Assembly (NCBI GenBank): GCA_958295785.1
Contig: OY282377.1
Coordinates: 2,944,385-3,008,384, forward strand
Origin: an uncultured Latescibacterota bacterium
GTDB lineage: Bacteria > Latescibacterota > UBA2968
DNA: 64,000 bases
Reading direction: 5' to 3'
Part shown: positions 8,722 to 17,933 of the stretch, in pieces
Numbering within the stretch: position 1 is the first letter of the stretch
Layout of the letters: each line of letters opens with the position of its first letter
Made by a program: the position numbers and the translations under genes
The notes under the pieces: generated by a model
Database searches by the model: none
Told to the model about the DNA's origin: nothing
What the model saw: the letters and a program-made list of their open reading frames with translations, nothing else

Positions 8722-9861
8722 TCAGAAAAATTCATATCCGTCTTTTACGTGCGCTCGTGCGAGATCTTCGTTCAATTCCACGCCCAGGCCCGGTTTTTGT
8801 GGCAATACAAATTGTCCGTCTTGGATCAAGGGCGCGTCGCCGATCACCAAATCCCATCGCCATTCTACCTGATCTGCGTGATAGGGCAGTTCCAGGGTGT
8901 GCAGGTTTCGCACGGCCGCGCCCACATGCGCGGATGCCACCATGCCCAGCGGCGAGACAATATTGTGAAACGCAACCGGCATGTAGTACAAATCCGCCAT
9001 ATCCGCGATCTTTTTGCCCTCCAACATGCCCCCGGTCGCCGAAATATCGACGTGTAGCATGTCGCACGCCTGCCGCTCGATCAACCTGCGAAACCCGTCT
9101 CTGCGGTGTACCCATTCGCCCGTGCAGATCGGAATGGGCGTGGAGGCCGTCACCTTGCCCATCGCGTCGATATTTTCTGGGGCAACCGGGTCTTCCAAGA
9201 ACATCAAATTGAACTTCTCCAATCGCTGTGCGAGCAACACCACATCGCGGACATTGTATTTTCCGTGGCAATCAATGCACAAATCGATCTCGTAGCCGAC
9301 GGCCTCGCGCACCGCGGCGACCATCGCTTCCATCTTGTCCAATTCGGCCAGCGACAGCCCCCGGTCCACGGGGTCGTGTTGCCATTCATTGGCCGATCCG
9401 TCAATGTCAAATTTGATCGCCTGAAACCCATCTGCCACGCCCTCTTCGGCGCGTGCGGCCCATGTTTCGGGGGTATTCGTGCGGTTTCGCCCCCGGCCCA
9501 CATCCGCGTACATTCGCAACCGGTCTCGATATTTCCCGCCGAACAACTGATAGACCGGCACGCCAATGGCTTTGCCCGCAACATCCCAAAGCGCGGTCTC
9601 CACCCCGCCAATCGCGCCGAGCAACAGTCCGGCAGACGATTGTCCAGTTGACCTGTCGATCATCCGCGTGTAAAGCGGCTCGACATTGAGGGGATTTTGC
9701 CCGATCAGCATGGGCCGCAACCGCTTTGTGACCGCATCGCTTATCCCCTCGCCCGGATGCGCCTCGCCCACGCCCGATATGCCCTCGTCTGTCTCCACCT
9801 TCACGTAGTTCCAATCCTTATAGCCCTTCAAGGTCGTGGCTTTGACATCGGTAATTTTCAT
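8722..9861 (-). CDS. Mandelate racemase/muconate lactonizing enzyme family protein (galactonate dehydratase-like)
   Basis: Enolase-superfamily sugar-acid dehydratase-like protein of 379 residues. The capping domain (GVGEAHPGEG, GGVETALWDVAGKA, VYQLFGGKYRD) is followed by the barrel with Mg ligands in LCIDCHGKY (Asp), FLEDPVAPEN (Glu) and CTGEWVHRR (Glu), and a terminal PGLGVELNED. The residue order fits D-galactonate/D-gluconate dehydratase relatives. The start lies 33 bases after the PhyH stop region, and it is probably transcribed with it up to the terminator at 8663-8689. Confidence 0.92.
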   Translation of the reverse strand: MKITDVKATTLKGYKDWNYVKVETDEGISGVGEAHPGEGISDAVTKRLRPMLIGQNPLNVEPLYTRMIDRSTGQSSAGLLLGAIGGVETALWDVAGKAIGVPVYQLFGGKYRDRLRMYADVGRGRNRTNTPETWAARAEEGVADGFQAIKFDIDGSANEWQHDPVDRGLSLAELDKMEAMVAAVREAVGYEIDLCIDCHGKYNVRDVVLLAQRLEKFNLMFLEDPVAPENIDAMGKVTASTPIPICTGEWVHRRDGFRRLIERQACDMLHVDISATGGMLEGKKIADMADLYYMPVAFHNIVSPLGMVASAHVGAAVRNLHTLELPYHADQVEWRWDLVIGDAPLIQDGQFVLPQKPGLGVELNEDLARAHVKDGYEFF

Positions 9862-9894
9862 TTTTTGCCTCCTTTGAACACCTGCAAGAGCGAT

Positions 9895-10656
9895 TCAATC
9901 GCGCACATCTGGCGGCTGGGGTTGGGAATGAAATCCGTAAATGCGTTTCATCTGTGGCGTGGCCCGCGCCACCACTTCGGGTTTGAGATGGTGAACAAAA
10001 TCGAACATGGGCTTGAGAAAGGACCGGCAGCAAAAGCAGATCAGACACACCCGCACATCATCTGTTCGGTTGGCCCCTGTGGCGTGCCAAATCGCGCCGT
10101 TGAACAAAAACACCGACCCCTTGGGCGCAGCGAGGCGAACCTCATCTGGATGGCACAGAGACAGGGGATCGTCCTTGGATGGCGGCTTCTTCAAAAACCG
10201 ATGGCTGCCCGGCACAAATCGCGTGCCCCCGTTTTCGGGCGTAAAATCGTTCAAAAGCCACAGGCTGTTGACGAACATCGGAAACGCGGGCAGGGGCTCT
10301 GGCATCTGGCTCAAGGCATTATCCACATGAAACGCATTGTCTTCCGCACCCGGGTAAATCGCGTTTGACGTCAGCGTACTGAGCGTGTAATCCTCGCCCA
10401 ACATGTATTCAAAATAGGGCACGACTTTGGGATGTGCCACCAGCTTTTCATAGGGCTTGCCCTTGTTCACCAGCCACCGCACATGCTGGCCTTTGCCCTG
10501 GGTGTGTACCCGACCAGAACCATCTTTCCGCTCTTGTTCGGCAAGGCGCAGCAGCAGGGCGCGGTAGTTCGCGATCTCGGATTCAGAGAGCACGTTGGGG
10601 ACGATCACATATCCTTGCTCGTCCAATTGTCGTCGGTGTTTTGATGGAATTTTCAT
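9895..10656 (-). CDS. Phytanoyl-CoA dioxygenase (PhyH) family protein
   Basis: Fe(II)/2-oxoglutarate oxygenase-like protein of 253 residues with a double-stranded beta-helix. Iron ligands are seen in NAFHVDNAL (His-x-Asp) and IWHATG (distal His), with NDFTPENGGTRFVPGSH between, which is the PhyH signature. Such proteins hydroxylate diverse small molecules; the substrate cannot be inferred. It sits directly upstream of an enolase-superfamily gene. Confidence 0.9.
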   Translation of the reverse strand: MKIPSKHRRQLDEQGYVIVPNVLSESEIANYRALLLRLAEQERKDGSGRVHTQGKGQHVRWLVNKGKPYEKLVAHPKVVPYFEYMLGEDYTLSTLTSNAIYPGAEDNAFHVDNALSQMPEPLPAFPMFVNSLWLLNDFTPENGGTRFVPGSHRFLKKPPSKDDPLSLCHPDEVRLAAPKGSVFLFNGAIWHATGANRTDDVRVCLICFCCRSFLKPMFDFVHHLKPEVVARATPQMKRIYGFHSQPQPPDVRD

Positions 10657-10703
10657 CGCAATGCGCCAAGTCCGTGGAGAGTGGAAAACGATAGCTGATT
10701 TGC

Positions 10704-11966
10704 CTACAACCCGTAATACTCGTTGATCTCTTTCTGATACCCTTCCACCTCGCCGGTCAGCATCTCGTCCAAGGTCACGGTGCGATTGAGCATGCCGGAT
10801 TCGAGAATCGCGTAACTCAATGCCAGATCGATTGTGCCTTCTTCCCCGCTCATCTGCGCGGGTTTGCCATCTGCAATGGCCTGCAACCAGTTCAGATTCT
10901 CGAGGGCAAACGCATCGGTCATCCCCCGTGGCATCACCTGATTGACAAGCGATGGATCGGCCTCGCGTTGAAAGCGGTCTTCCACATTTTCCGATTCGCC
11001 ATTTTCCCCAAACAACTGCCCGTTGGAAATCGCCCCCTTGCTGCCCCAGATATTCGTCCCGCCCGGCACGCCCACCTGCGTTCCGCGCGCGCTTCTCGAC
11101 ACAGCGAGATGCCCGATGCCGCCCGCTTCAAATTCAAAATTGGCGAAAAACGCATCATCCACCTGATTTTCAACCCGAGCGACCACGGCGCGGTCGTCGT
11201 CAGACATCAAAACGCGCACAGGCTCCAGCGTTCGCCACAGGGCTTGCACGGACTTGACCGGCCCGCAAATCGCGCGAACCCCATTGAACAGATGCACGCC
11301 CAAATCGATGGCAACGCCCCCGCCCGCGCCCAATTTGCTCTGCCGCCAAGGCGTGCGCGCCGCCACGAGATCGGGCCGCGCATTGCGAAACCCGATCACG
11401 CCGCGATACAGCAGTTGCACATCCCCGATCAGCCCCGTTTCCACGGCCCATTGGCTCGCCCAAGTGCCGGGGTTGAAATTCACATTTTCGGCAATGGACA
11501 AAACGCGCCCGGTCTCGTCTGCAACCTCGCACATTCGCTGTGCGGCTTTGACCGATATCGCCATCGGCTTTTCCACCAAGATGTGCTTGCCCGCCCGCAT
11601 CGCGTCTATGGCAATGCTGTGGTGGTTGTCGTGCCCGGTCAAAATGATCGCCGCGTCGATCTCGCCGCGTGCCAGCATCGCGTTGTAATCCGTATAAACC
11701 GCCGCATCGCGCTCCGGGTGCAGGTCGCTGATATACGCATGGGGCGCGTTGAGCGGATCCCCGGGCGCGTCAACAGGCGCGGGACGAGGGCCAGGGCCTT
11801 CGCCCCGCCTGCGAAACCGATGGGCGTCTTCTTCTTTGCGCGCACACAGCGCGACAATTTCAAACAGGTCGCCAAACCCGTTTTCCTGCAAAAGTTTGTA
11901 CCCGCGCAAATGGGCGTTCAAAATCCGCGCACACCCGATAATGCCAATCCGCACTTTGGAAGCCAT
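10704..11966 (-). CDS. Gfo/Idh/MocA family oxidoreductase
   Basis: Dehydrogenase-like protein of 420 residues. The start at 11964-11966 (MASKVRIG) follows AAGGAA at good spacing; an upstream in-frame extension would run into the Tsx-like gene. The Rossmann motif IGIIGCARI, catalytic LVEKPMAIS and a conserved VAIDLGVHLFNGVRAI segment are present. It has an Arg/Pro-rich insertion near residues 60-70 (RRRGEGPGPRPAP), longer than usual. It lies 13 bases after the Tsx-like gene. Confidence 0.9.
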   Translation of the reverse strand: MASKVRIGIIGCARILNAHLRGYKLLQENGFGDLFEIVALCARKEEDAHRFRRRGEGPGPRPAPVDAPGDPLNAPHAYISDLHPERDAAVYTDYNAMLARGEIDAAIILTGHDNHHSIAIDAMRAGKHILVEKPMAISVKAAQRMCEVADETGRVLSIAENVNFNPGTWASQWAVETGLIGDVQLLYRGVIGFRNARPDLVAARTPWRQSKLGAGGGVAIDLGVHLFNGVRAICGPVKSVQALWRTLEPVRVLMSDDDRAVVARVENQVDDAFFANFEFEAGGIGHLAVSRSARGTQVGVPGGTNIWGSKGAISNGQLFGENGESENVEDRFQREADPSLVNQVMPRGMTDAFALENLNWLQAIADGKPAQMSGEEGTIDLALSYAILESGMLNRTVTLDEMLTGEVEGYQKEINEYYGL

Positions 11967-11979
11967 GTACATTTCCTTT

Positions 11980-12771
11980 TCAAAGCCGCCAGACCAGCAA
12001 CAACTGCACTGCATTCTCGTCGACTGGCGTGCCCAACTTGTTCTGCCAGTACTGGTACTCGATGCCGACGAAAAACGTGTTGCCCGTGCCACTTATGGCC
12101 TTGCTAAAATCCCACATGAGTTGCGGCTGTGCGAGAATCCATGCCTCTACGTCACGGGGGGGTAAGAACTCGTCGGTCGTATTGCTGATGTATTCCGCAT
12201 GCCCGGTGAATGTGAAGGACTGGCTGCCGAGCATGAAGGCCGCGCCCCAACTGATGTCGAACATGAAATTGTCTTCCGTCTTGGGCGCGCCGCCGCGTGC
12301 GAGGCCACTGCTGGCGTCGAGCACTGCGGTAAAGTTCGTATTCAAAAAGTAAAAGCCCGGGATATTCCATGACGCACGGATGCCGGGCAGGTACTTCACG
12401 ACATTGGCATCGCCATCGACATTGACCCCGCCGATGATGGAAATGCCCCGAATCGGCCCCAGACTGATTTCCCTGTTCACCAATTTGCCAATGCTCAAGG
12501 TCGGATACCATTCGCCGTAAAAGGCTTTGTCATTAAAACCATCTGCGCCGCCATCGTCCGAAAAGTCAATAAAAAAGAAACTGTCGCCAAATCGCCACTG
12601 CGCGGCATGTTGCACGGTGAGGATGGACGTAAATTCTTTGTTTCCCGAAAACGGATTCGTGAGATTGCCGTACTGAAATTGAAATTCAAACTGCGCGCCT
12701 GCCACGCCCGGTTGCAGGACCATAAAAGCGATCAACGCGAATGCATGAAAACCAAAGTGTTGTTTCTGCAT
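11980..12771 (-). CDS. Outer-membrane channel, Tsx-like (nucleoside-specific porin family)
   Basis: 263-residue protein with a signal peptide ending GVAGA|Q, then repeated amphipathic strands with aromatic ends. Segments FFFIDFSDD, FYGEWYPTLSIGK, WNIPGFYFLNTNF and VGIEYQYWQNKLG match the Tsx family, and it ends in a hydrophobic residue as barrels do (VWRL). GGAG lies eight bases before the ATG. It may take up nucleoside-like or other small solutes for the catabolic genes around it. Confidence 0.75.
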   Translation of the reverse strand: MQKQHFGFHAFALIAFMVLQPGVAGAQFEFQFQYGNLTNPFSGNKEFTSILTVQHAAQWRFGDSFFFIDFSDDGGADGFNDKAFYGEWYPTLSIGKLVNREISLGPIRGISIIGGVNVDGDANVVKYLPGIRASWNIPGFYFLNTNFTAVLDASSGLARGGAPKTEDNFMFDISWGAAFMLGSQSFTFTGHAEYISNTTDEFLPPRDVEAWILAQPQLMWDFSKAISGTGNTFFVGIEYQYWQNKLGTPVDENAVQLLLVWRL

Positions 12772-12844
12772 CTCGAATGCTCCTTTTGCAAATGGGATGA
12801 CGACTGGACGAGACGGGGTTTCGCGCTATGCGGGATGGGTTATT

Positions 12845-12920
12845 TGAATCTTGGGCGAGCATCGGGGCAACGCCCCTACGTCTCGATTTTCGGGCGGGCA
12901 CAGGGGCACCGCCCCTACGA
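12845..12920. repeat. Two tandem GC-rich hairpin repeats (family R1)
   Basis: Two copies of the inverse R1 unit (GGGCG-GCAC..GGGGCA-CGCCCCTACG type) lie at about 12852-12880 and 12892-12919 in the gap between the enolase-superfamily and Tsx-like genes. Confidence 0.6.
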
Positions 12921-12946
12921 TTGCCTTTTGTGGCAAAACTCGCCTT

Positions 12947-14086
12947 TCACCAATTCGTATAAGACCCATCATCTCGGCGGAATCCCGCGCCTGTACTCGG
13001 TTCGGGCGGGGCCGTGTCTGCGAGCGCGTCTTCGTTGAACTCGATGCCCAAACCCGGCCCGTCTGGAACGAGCAAGTGCCCGGCCTCGTAAGGCACTTGT
13101 TTGGGAAATACATCCGTCAAGGCACTCATCGGCGGCCTGGGCAATTCTTGCACGCCCACGAGAGAAGACGACAAACACAGGTGCAAACACGCAGCGGTTG
13201 ACACGGGCCCCAAGGGGTTGTGGGGCGCCAAGTGAATATAGTGCGTCTCGCACCAGCCCGCGATTTTTCTCGCCTCGGTCAATCCCCCCGCAATGCAGAG
13301 ATCCACGCGGCAATAATCCATCAAATCCTCTTCGATCACCTGCTGAAATTTCCACTTGCTGTCAAACTGTTCGCCTATCGCCAGCGGCACATGCGTGTTT
13401 TGCCGCACGAGCCGCAGACTTTGCGTGCTTTCACTCCGCAACGGGTCTTCGATGAAAAACGGGCGATAGGGTTCCACGCCCTTGCAATACGGGATCACCC
13501 ATGCGGGATCCAACCGCGTGTGAACATCCACGCAGATTTCCAATTCATCGCCGCATGCTTCGCGCACGGCTTTCACTTGTTCAATGCCATAACGCACGGC
13601 ACGCGCAGGCTCAAAGACCTGTGGATCCGCGGGATCGCTCATGCCCCACCGCACGAATTTCCAGCCCTCTTTTTGGCGTTGCAAACAATTTGCGACCAAG
13701 CGGTCGATATTATCCCGCTCGCCAATATGCGGATAACACGCCACCTTGTCGCGGGTTCTGCCGCCGAGCAACTCGTACACGGGCACGCCAAGGGCCTTGC
13801 CTTTGATGTCCCACAGCGCGATGTCAACCGCACTGACCGCTGAGGATTGCACCACGCCGCCGGGGAAAAATCCCCCGCGAAACATCACTTGCCACAAATG
13901 CTCAATCCGAAACGGGTCTCGCCCGATCACGTCTGGCGAAAACGAGCGGATCACCTCGGCGATAGCCGTGCCTCGGCGTTTCAAACCCGCCTCTCCAAGG
14001 CCATAAATCCCTCCGTCTGTCTCCACCTTGACGAAAAAATTACCGGTTGGGGGAACGACGAATGTTTTGAGTGCCGTAATTTTCAT
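12947..14086 (-). CDS. Mandelate racemase/muconate lactonizing enzyme family protein
   Basis: Enolase-superfamily protein of 379 residues. N-terminal cap: GLGEAGLKRRG; ALWDIKGKALGVPVYELLGG leads into the barrel. Mg ligands are in CVDVHTRLD (Asp), FIEDPLRSE (Glu) and IGEQFDSKW (Glu); a His in LAPHNPLGP is a likely general base/acid. This ligand order resembles galactonate/rhamnonate dehydratases. GGAGG lies six bases before the ATG at 14084-14086; an ATG two codons upstream is too close to it. Confidence 0.92.
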   Translation of the reverse strand: MKITALKTFVVPPTGNFFVKVETDGGIYGLGEAGLKRRGTAIAEVIRSFSPDVIGRDPFRIEHLWQVMFRGGFFPGGVVQSSAVSAVDIALWDIKGKALGVPVYELLGGRTRDKVACYPHIGERDNIDRLVANCLQRQKEGWKFVRWGMSDPADPQVFEPARAVRYGIEQVKAVREACGDELEICVDVHTRLDPAWVIPYCKGVEPYRPFFIEDPLRSESTQSLRLVRQNTHVPLAIGEQFDSKWKFQQVIEEDLMDYCRVDLCIAGGLTEARKIAGWCETHYIHLAPHNPLGPVSTAACLHLCLSSSLVGVQELPRPPMSALTDVFPKQVPYEAGHLLVPDGPGLGIEFNEDALADTAPPEPSTGAGFRRDDGSYTNW

Positions 14087-14360
14087 AACCATCCTCCATA
14101 AGCGAATAGACGAATCGGCAAATCAATCTGTTGGTGAACTGCTAAGGGCGAGCACAGGGGCATCGCCTTGGCAATGGTCGGTTGCGCGGTTGCGGCACGC
14201 GCCCCTACACACTGTGGGCGAGCACGGGGGCATCCGCCCCTACACACATTGCTCGCCTTTTGTGCCTTTCATCCGCGCAATCCGCGTCATCCGTTTAATC
14301 CGCGATCCATCTCGCTTCTTGTTGAGCGGTTGGGCGAACGGGTGGGGACTGACCCCTGAC
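14087..14360. repeat. Intergenic spacer with R1 hairpin repeats
   Basis: Three imperfect R1 units occur between about 14148 and 14250. No gene is seen. Confidence 0.5.
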
Positions 14361-15956
14361 CTACATGCCCCACACCGTGATTTTCGCATCCCCCATGCCT
14401 TTCTCGCGGCAAAATACCTTCTCGTCCCACGATACCCCTGCCGTGCGGTTGAAGACTACGAGATGGCCTTCTTTGGCGGCGCAACGATCCATGTAGGCGC
14501 GGGTCTGCGCGAGGCCCTCGTGCACGGTTTGGGCCAGACTTTTGTAAAGCAATTTGCATTCGATCACCGCCTTTTGAACCGCTTGATCGGGTCGGGCGTC
14601 GCTGGGTGCCGGCCATAGAATCAGCAGATCGGTACGCATCCGCCCTAGGCCATACTCGCGCTCAATGCGCCCGCCGCTGTTGACAATGCGTTGCAAAAAC
14701 GCCTGCAACAGCAACTGCGGTCCGGCCTCCTTATACTGAAAGCGTTCGACCCAATGCTCTGAGTGCTCGCGGAAAAAGGTCTGGAACGCGGTCAGCAAAT
14801 CGGCGAGACGCAAATTGCCCTCCGCATCCACGTACCATGCCGGATCTTGCGCGAGATATGCCTGCGTGGTGTAGGTGAGGGCGCGGGGGATGACCTCCCG
14901 ATAGATCGGATTGGCGATGGCGATGGGGTCGTGCCAGCGCAAAAGCCCCAAATCGCGGACGTAGTCCACATCGTCTTCGAGAATTGTATCGGCGGGTTCA
15001 ATGCCGCTCAATAGGGGTTCAACCACGCGCTGAACGCGCTTCTCTTGGAGTTTGTCCGCAAGTTGGTCGAGGTGCGTCTCGCGGCGCAGGATGAGTTGCT
15101 CGCGGGCGTGGCATATCGCATTGGCCGTGATGGCCCGGTTGCGGTCTCGCCCCGCCTTGTTTTTAAAGCAGGCTTCGTACGCCAAGGCATTTACGAGCCA
15201 TGGCTGTCCCTGCGTCTGTTCCCAGATCTCGTTTTGGGCGTTCTCGTCGAACACCTGACCTGTCGCTTCGGTGTGTTGCGATAGCAGGGTTTGCACTTCG
15301 TGCGCGGTGAAATTGCCCAGGCACAGGGACTCGGCGCGGATGTTGAACGCGCTGCCGCCTGCGATGATCGCGTTCTCTGCGGTGGATCGGATGCGGTAGT
15401 CGCGCACATCGCGCACCCCGCACAGGATGACGGTTTGCGGGTATTGGCGCGGCCGGTCCGGATAGCCCGCGCGGAGTTGCCGCAACACGGATAAGAGGGT
15501 ATCGCCGATCAGCGCGTCGATTTCGTCGATCAGCAACACCAGCGGCTTGGCATCGGCCGCGGCCCAATGGGTCAAAACTTCCTGCAATGCGCCGTGAGGC
15601 CCGCCCGCCTCAAAGGCTTCGCGCCAGACCTCTTTCACGACCCGATCACCGAGAAAGCGTTCCGCCCGCGAAGCCAACTGACTCAGGATGGCCTGCATAG
15701 CGACACCCACATCCTCGCGTGCGGCCTGGCCGATCTCCACATTGATGTACAAACAGCGATACCGCCCGCTGCCGTTCAGTTCATCCATCAGTGCCAGCAG
15801 TGCAGACGTCTTGCCCGTTTGCCGGGGCGCGTGCAGGACGAAGTACTTCTCGTCCCGGATCAGGGCGAGTACATCGTCTGTGTCCAAGCGTTCTAACGGC
15901 GGGATGCAGTAGTGTTTGTCCGGCTTGATGGGGCCGGCCGTGTTGAAGAAGCGCAT
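14361..15956 (-). CDS. AAA-family ATPase with C-terminal PD-(D/E)XK-like domain
   Basis: 531-residue protein. The N-terminal half is a STAND/AAA-like NTPase: Walker A HAPRQTGKTS near residue 45, Walker B LVLLIDEIDAL near 140, sensor-like ILCGVRDVRD. After a winged-helix-like middle (FTAHEVQTLLSQH, GQPWLVNALA) the C-terminus has RMRTDLLILWP and AVIECKLL, the Asp and Glu-x-Lys of a PD-(D/E)XK nuclease fold. Proteins of this type are common in FCB and cyanobacterial genomes, with unproven roles; a defence role is possible. It starts 3 bases after the stop of the gene at 15960, so the two are one unit. Confidence 0.8.
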   Translation of the reverse strand: MRFFNTAGPIKPDKHYCIPPLERLDTDDVLALIRDEKYFVLHAPRQTGKTSALLALMDELNGSGRYRCLYINVEIGQAAREDVGVAMQAILSQLASRAERFLGDRVVKEVWREAFEAGGPHGALQEVLTHWAAADAKPLVLLIDEIDALIGDTLLSVLRQLRAGYPDRPRQYPQTVILCGVRDVRDYRIRSTAENAIIAGGSAFNIRAESLCLGNFTAHEVQTLLSQHTEATGQVFDENAQNEIWEQTQGQPWLVNALAYEACFKNKAGRDRNRAITANAICHAREQLILRRETHLDQLADKLQEKRVQRVVEPLLSGIEPADTILEDDVDYVRDLGLLRWHDPIAIANPIYREVIPRALTYTTQAYLAQDPAWYVDAEGNLRLADLLTAFQTFFREHSEHWVERFQYKEAGPQLLLQAFLQRIVNSGGRIEREYGLGRMRTDLLILWPAPSDARPDQAVQKAVIECKLLYKSLAQTVHEGLAQTRAYMDRCAAKEGHLVVFNRTAGVSWDEKVFCREKGMGDAKITVWGM

Positions 15957-15959
15957 GGG

Positions 15960-17501
15960 TTATACCTCAGTTACGACCTGACGTGCTTCCACCGTCACAT
16001 TCCGCCATTCACGGCCTTCAAATCGCCACGAAAATGCGACCTCGGAATCGCCGCCATAGTAAAACTTCACGCCATCTATATCTGTGTTAGAATGCGTTAC
16101 CAGTGGCAAAATCTGATCGGGAATCCCGAGCCTGCCATCGGCTTGCCGCACCTCAATTGTCGGCGTCACCTTACCCTTGAGTTCTCGCGTGCCCAAAAGC
16201 AGCGGGCCATAACATCCGGTCACCGCGCCGATGCCCCAGTTGCGCCCGTGCCCGGCGGCTGTCGAACAGATCGCGCCGCCCATATCGGCGTGTTCGCGCC
16301 CCCCGCGCAATACCCGCCGCGCCATCGCCAGCTTATTGGCCGCCTGCTTGAGTGCGCGTGCGGCATAGTCCGCATTCCCCGTCACTTGATAGGCCAGCGT
16401 CAACGCCGCGGCGCTCGGTTCGGTGGTTGGCGTTACAGAGCCATCGCGATTCCAAATTCCCCAATACGTCATGTCGTTGCGCTTGCCCACGCCGGGCCAA
16501 TCGCGCCTGCGCGCCTGCGGAAAGACCATTGCCAGTTCGCCTTCTTGCTCGGCTGGAAACTGCGCGACTTGCGCCCGAATTGCCGCGTCGAGCGAGGCAT
16601 CGGCAAATTGCCTGCGAAAATGCGAAATCGCCGCGGCCCCGGGATCGGAATACGGATCGCGCAATTGATCGACCATCGGTTCAGCAATCCGCCGCGCCGC
16701 GCGGTGAAAAACCGCATCGCCCGAAGCCCGAAACAGATCGCCCAGCGCGTATATGACGCCCGACGCCAGGAGGACTTCCACGCCCACGAGCGGATCGCCG
16801 GGGACGTGATGCCCGGCCTGCGCCGCCCTTTTTTGTGGTCCCGTGGCTCGCTTTGCAAACATCGGTTTGCCATCTGCATTCCAAGCCAAAGGCAGTGGGC
16901 CATCTGGCACGGCAACGAGCATCTCGGCCCGACGCCTGCCGTATTGCAAGGCCCAGTCCAAATACCGGTCATTGCCCGTCATCCGGTGCGCGCCCAAGGC
17001 GATGTGGACAAAGCGGAAATGCTCGGCAATTTCGCTGTCGTACCCATCGTTTCGCCCCACCGTGCGCGTGCCGATATGATAGCCGTAAAACCGGTTGCGC
17101 GCCCAGTCAAACCATTCGGGAATGCCCGCAACCCAGTTGCCGATGTGTTCGGCGGCGTCTTCCAACAGGGCGGCGGCTTTTTCATCGTTGGGAAACAAGC
17201 CCAAATAACGCGGCAAAAACAGGAGAAACGGCTCGGTGCCGTGATGGGCTTCGGCTTCGGGTTCATAACCGTGCAAGCAATCCCGTTCCACCCACCCGGC
17301 CAGCATATCGCGCAGATGTTCAAAATGCTCGCGCACGGCCTCGTTGCCGGTGATGAGATAATGCGGGAACCACGCCAGCGAATAATTCGCCTCGTCCTCG
17401 CCCCCGCCATGCTTGCTCGGCGGATCCATGCGCCGACTTTGATCCAGCCACGCATCCATCTCTTTTCGCAACGCCCGATAATATTCAAAACACGATTTCA
17501 T
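15960..17501 (-). CDS. Conserved protein, probable alpha/alpha-barrel fold
   Basis: 513-residue soluble protein without a signal peptide. It is rich in helices with repeated Gly/Trp/Tyr motifs (GNWVAGIPEWFDWARNRF, LDWALQYGRRRAEML, MTYWGIWNRDGSVTPTTEPS) as seen in (alpha/alpha)6 glycoside-processing enzymes, and ends in a beta-rich tail. I do not recognise a catalytic signature, so no activity is assigned. Start: the second ATG of an ATGATG, five bases after GGAGG. The gene faces a divergent dehydrogenase gene across a repeat-filled gap. Confidence 0.65.
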   Translation of the reverse strand: MKSCFEYYRALRKEMDAWLDQSRRMDPPSKHGGGEDEANYSLAWFPHYLITGNEAVREHFEHLRDMLAGWVERDCLHGYEPEAEAHHGTEPFLLFLPRYLGLFPNDEKAAALLEDAAEHIGNWVAGIPEWFDWARNRFYGYHIGTRTVGRNDGYDSEIAEHFRFVHIALGAHRMTGNDRYLDWALQYGRRRAEMLVAVPDGPLPLAWNADGKPMFAKRATGPQKRAAQAGHHVPGDPLVGVEVLLASGVIYALGDLFRASGDAVFHRAARRIAEPMVDQLRDPYSDPGAAAISHFRRQFADASLDAAIRAQVAQFPAEQEGELAMVFPQARRRDWPGVGKRNDMTYWGIWNRDGSVTPTTEPSAAALTLAYQVTGNADYAARALKQAANKLAMARRVLRGGREHADMGGAICSTAAGHGRNWGIGAVTGCYGPLLLGTRELKGKVTPTIEVRQADGRLGIPDQILPLVTHSNTDIDGVKFYYGGDSEVAFSWRFEGREWRNVTVEARQVVTEV

Positions 17502-17933
17502 CATGGCCTCCAAAAGTCAGTAGTCAGTGACCAGTCCCCCGTGCCCGTCCGCACGCCCGACCCAGTTGGGTGTTGCGCCGAGGTCGATGTCCAGCACCAC
17601 GTAGGGACAGGCCCCCGTGCCTGTCCGCGCACGCAACCCCTAAGCAGTCAGTGGTCAGTAAAACAAATCGCCTGGAGGGGTGGACAGGCGGAAGCTGATA
17701 GCCGAAAGCCAACTGCTAAATTCTCTTGACGCCTCAAAAATGCCGACCTAACTTTGTGCGGCGTTATCATAGCGCGTAAAAATCGCAAAGTCAAGATTTC
17801 TTGACGGGCGGGCACGGGCCTGCACTGGAACGATTTAATATAGTGGGCCACGCCTCTACCTGCGTTTCATCCGCGTTCATCCCGGCTTATACCCGCCGGG
17901 ACATGCCTGCGGTTGCTTTCTGAAAGGACTCCC
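17502..17933. other. Divergent intergenic region with R2 repeat and a possible promoter
   Basis: 432 bases between divergent genes. It holds CAGTGGTCAGT-type heptad repeats (about 17515-17535 and 17643-17657) and a palindromic R2 unit GGACAGGC-N6-GCCTGTCC at 17605-17626. TTGACG (17729-17734), 17 bases, TAACTT is a possible promoter facing the plus-strand dehydrogenase. No gene is seen. Confidence 0.45.

Noticed and set aside
12845-14262. CRISPR array
   Set aside because: The repeats are irregularly spaced, palindromic and scattered through the window, with no spacers and no cas genes.
15960-17501. Glycoside hydrolase family assignment
   Set aside because: Helical-barrel look only; no catalytic acid pair or family signature could be named.
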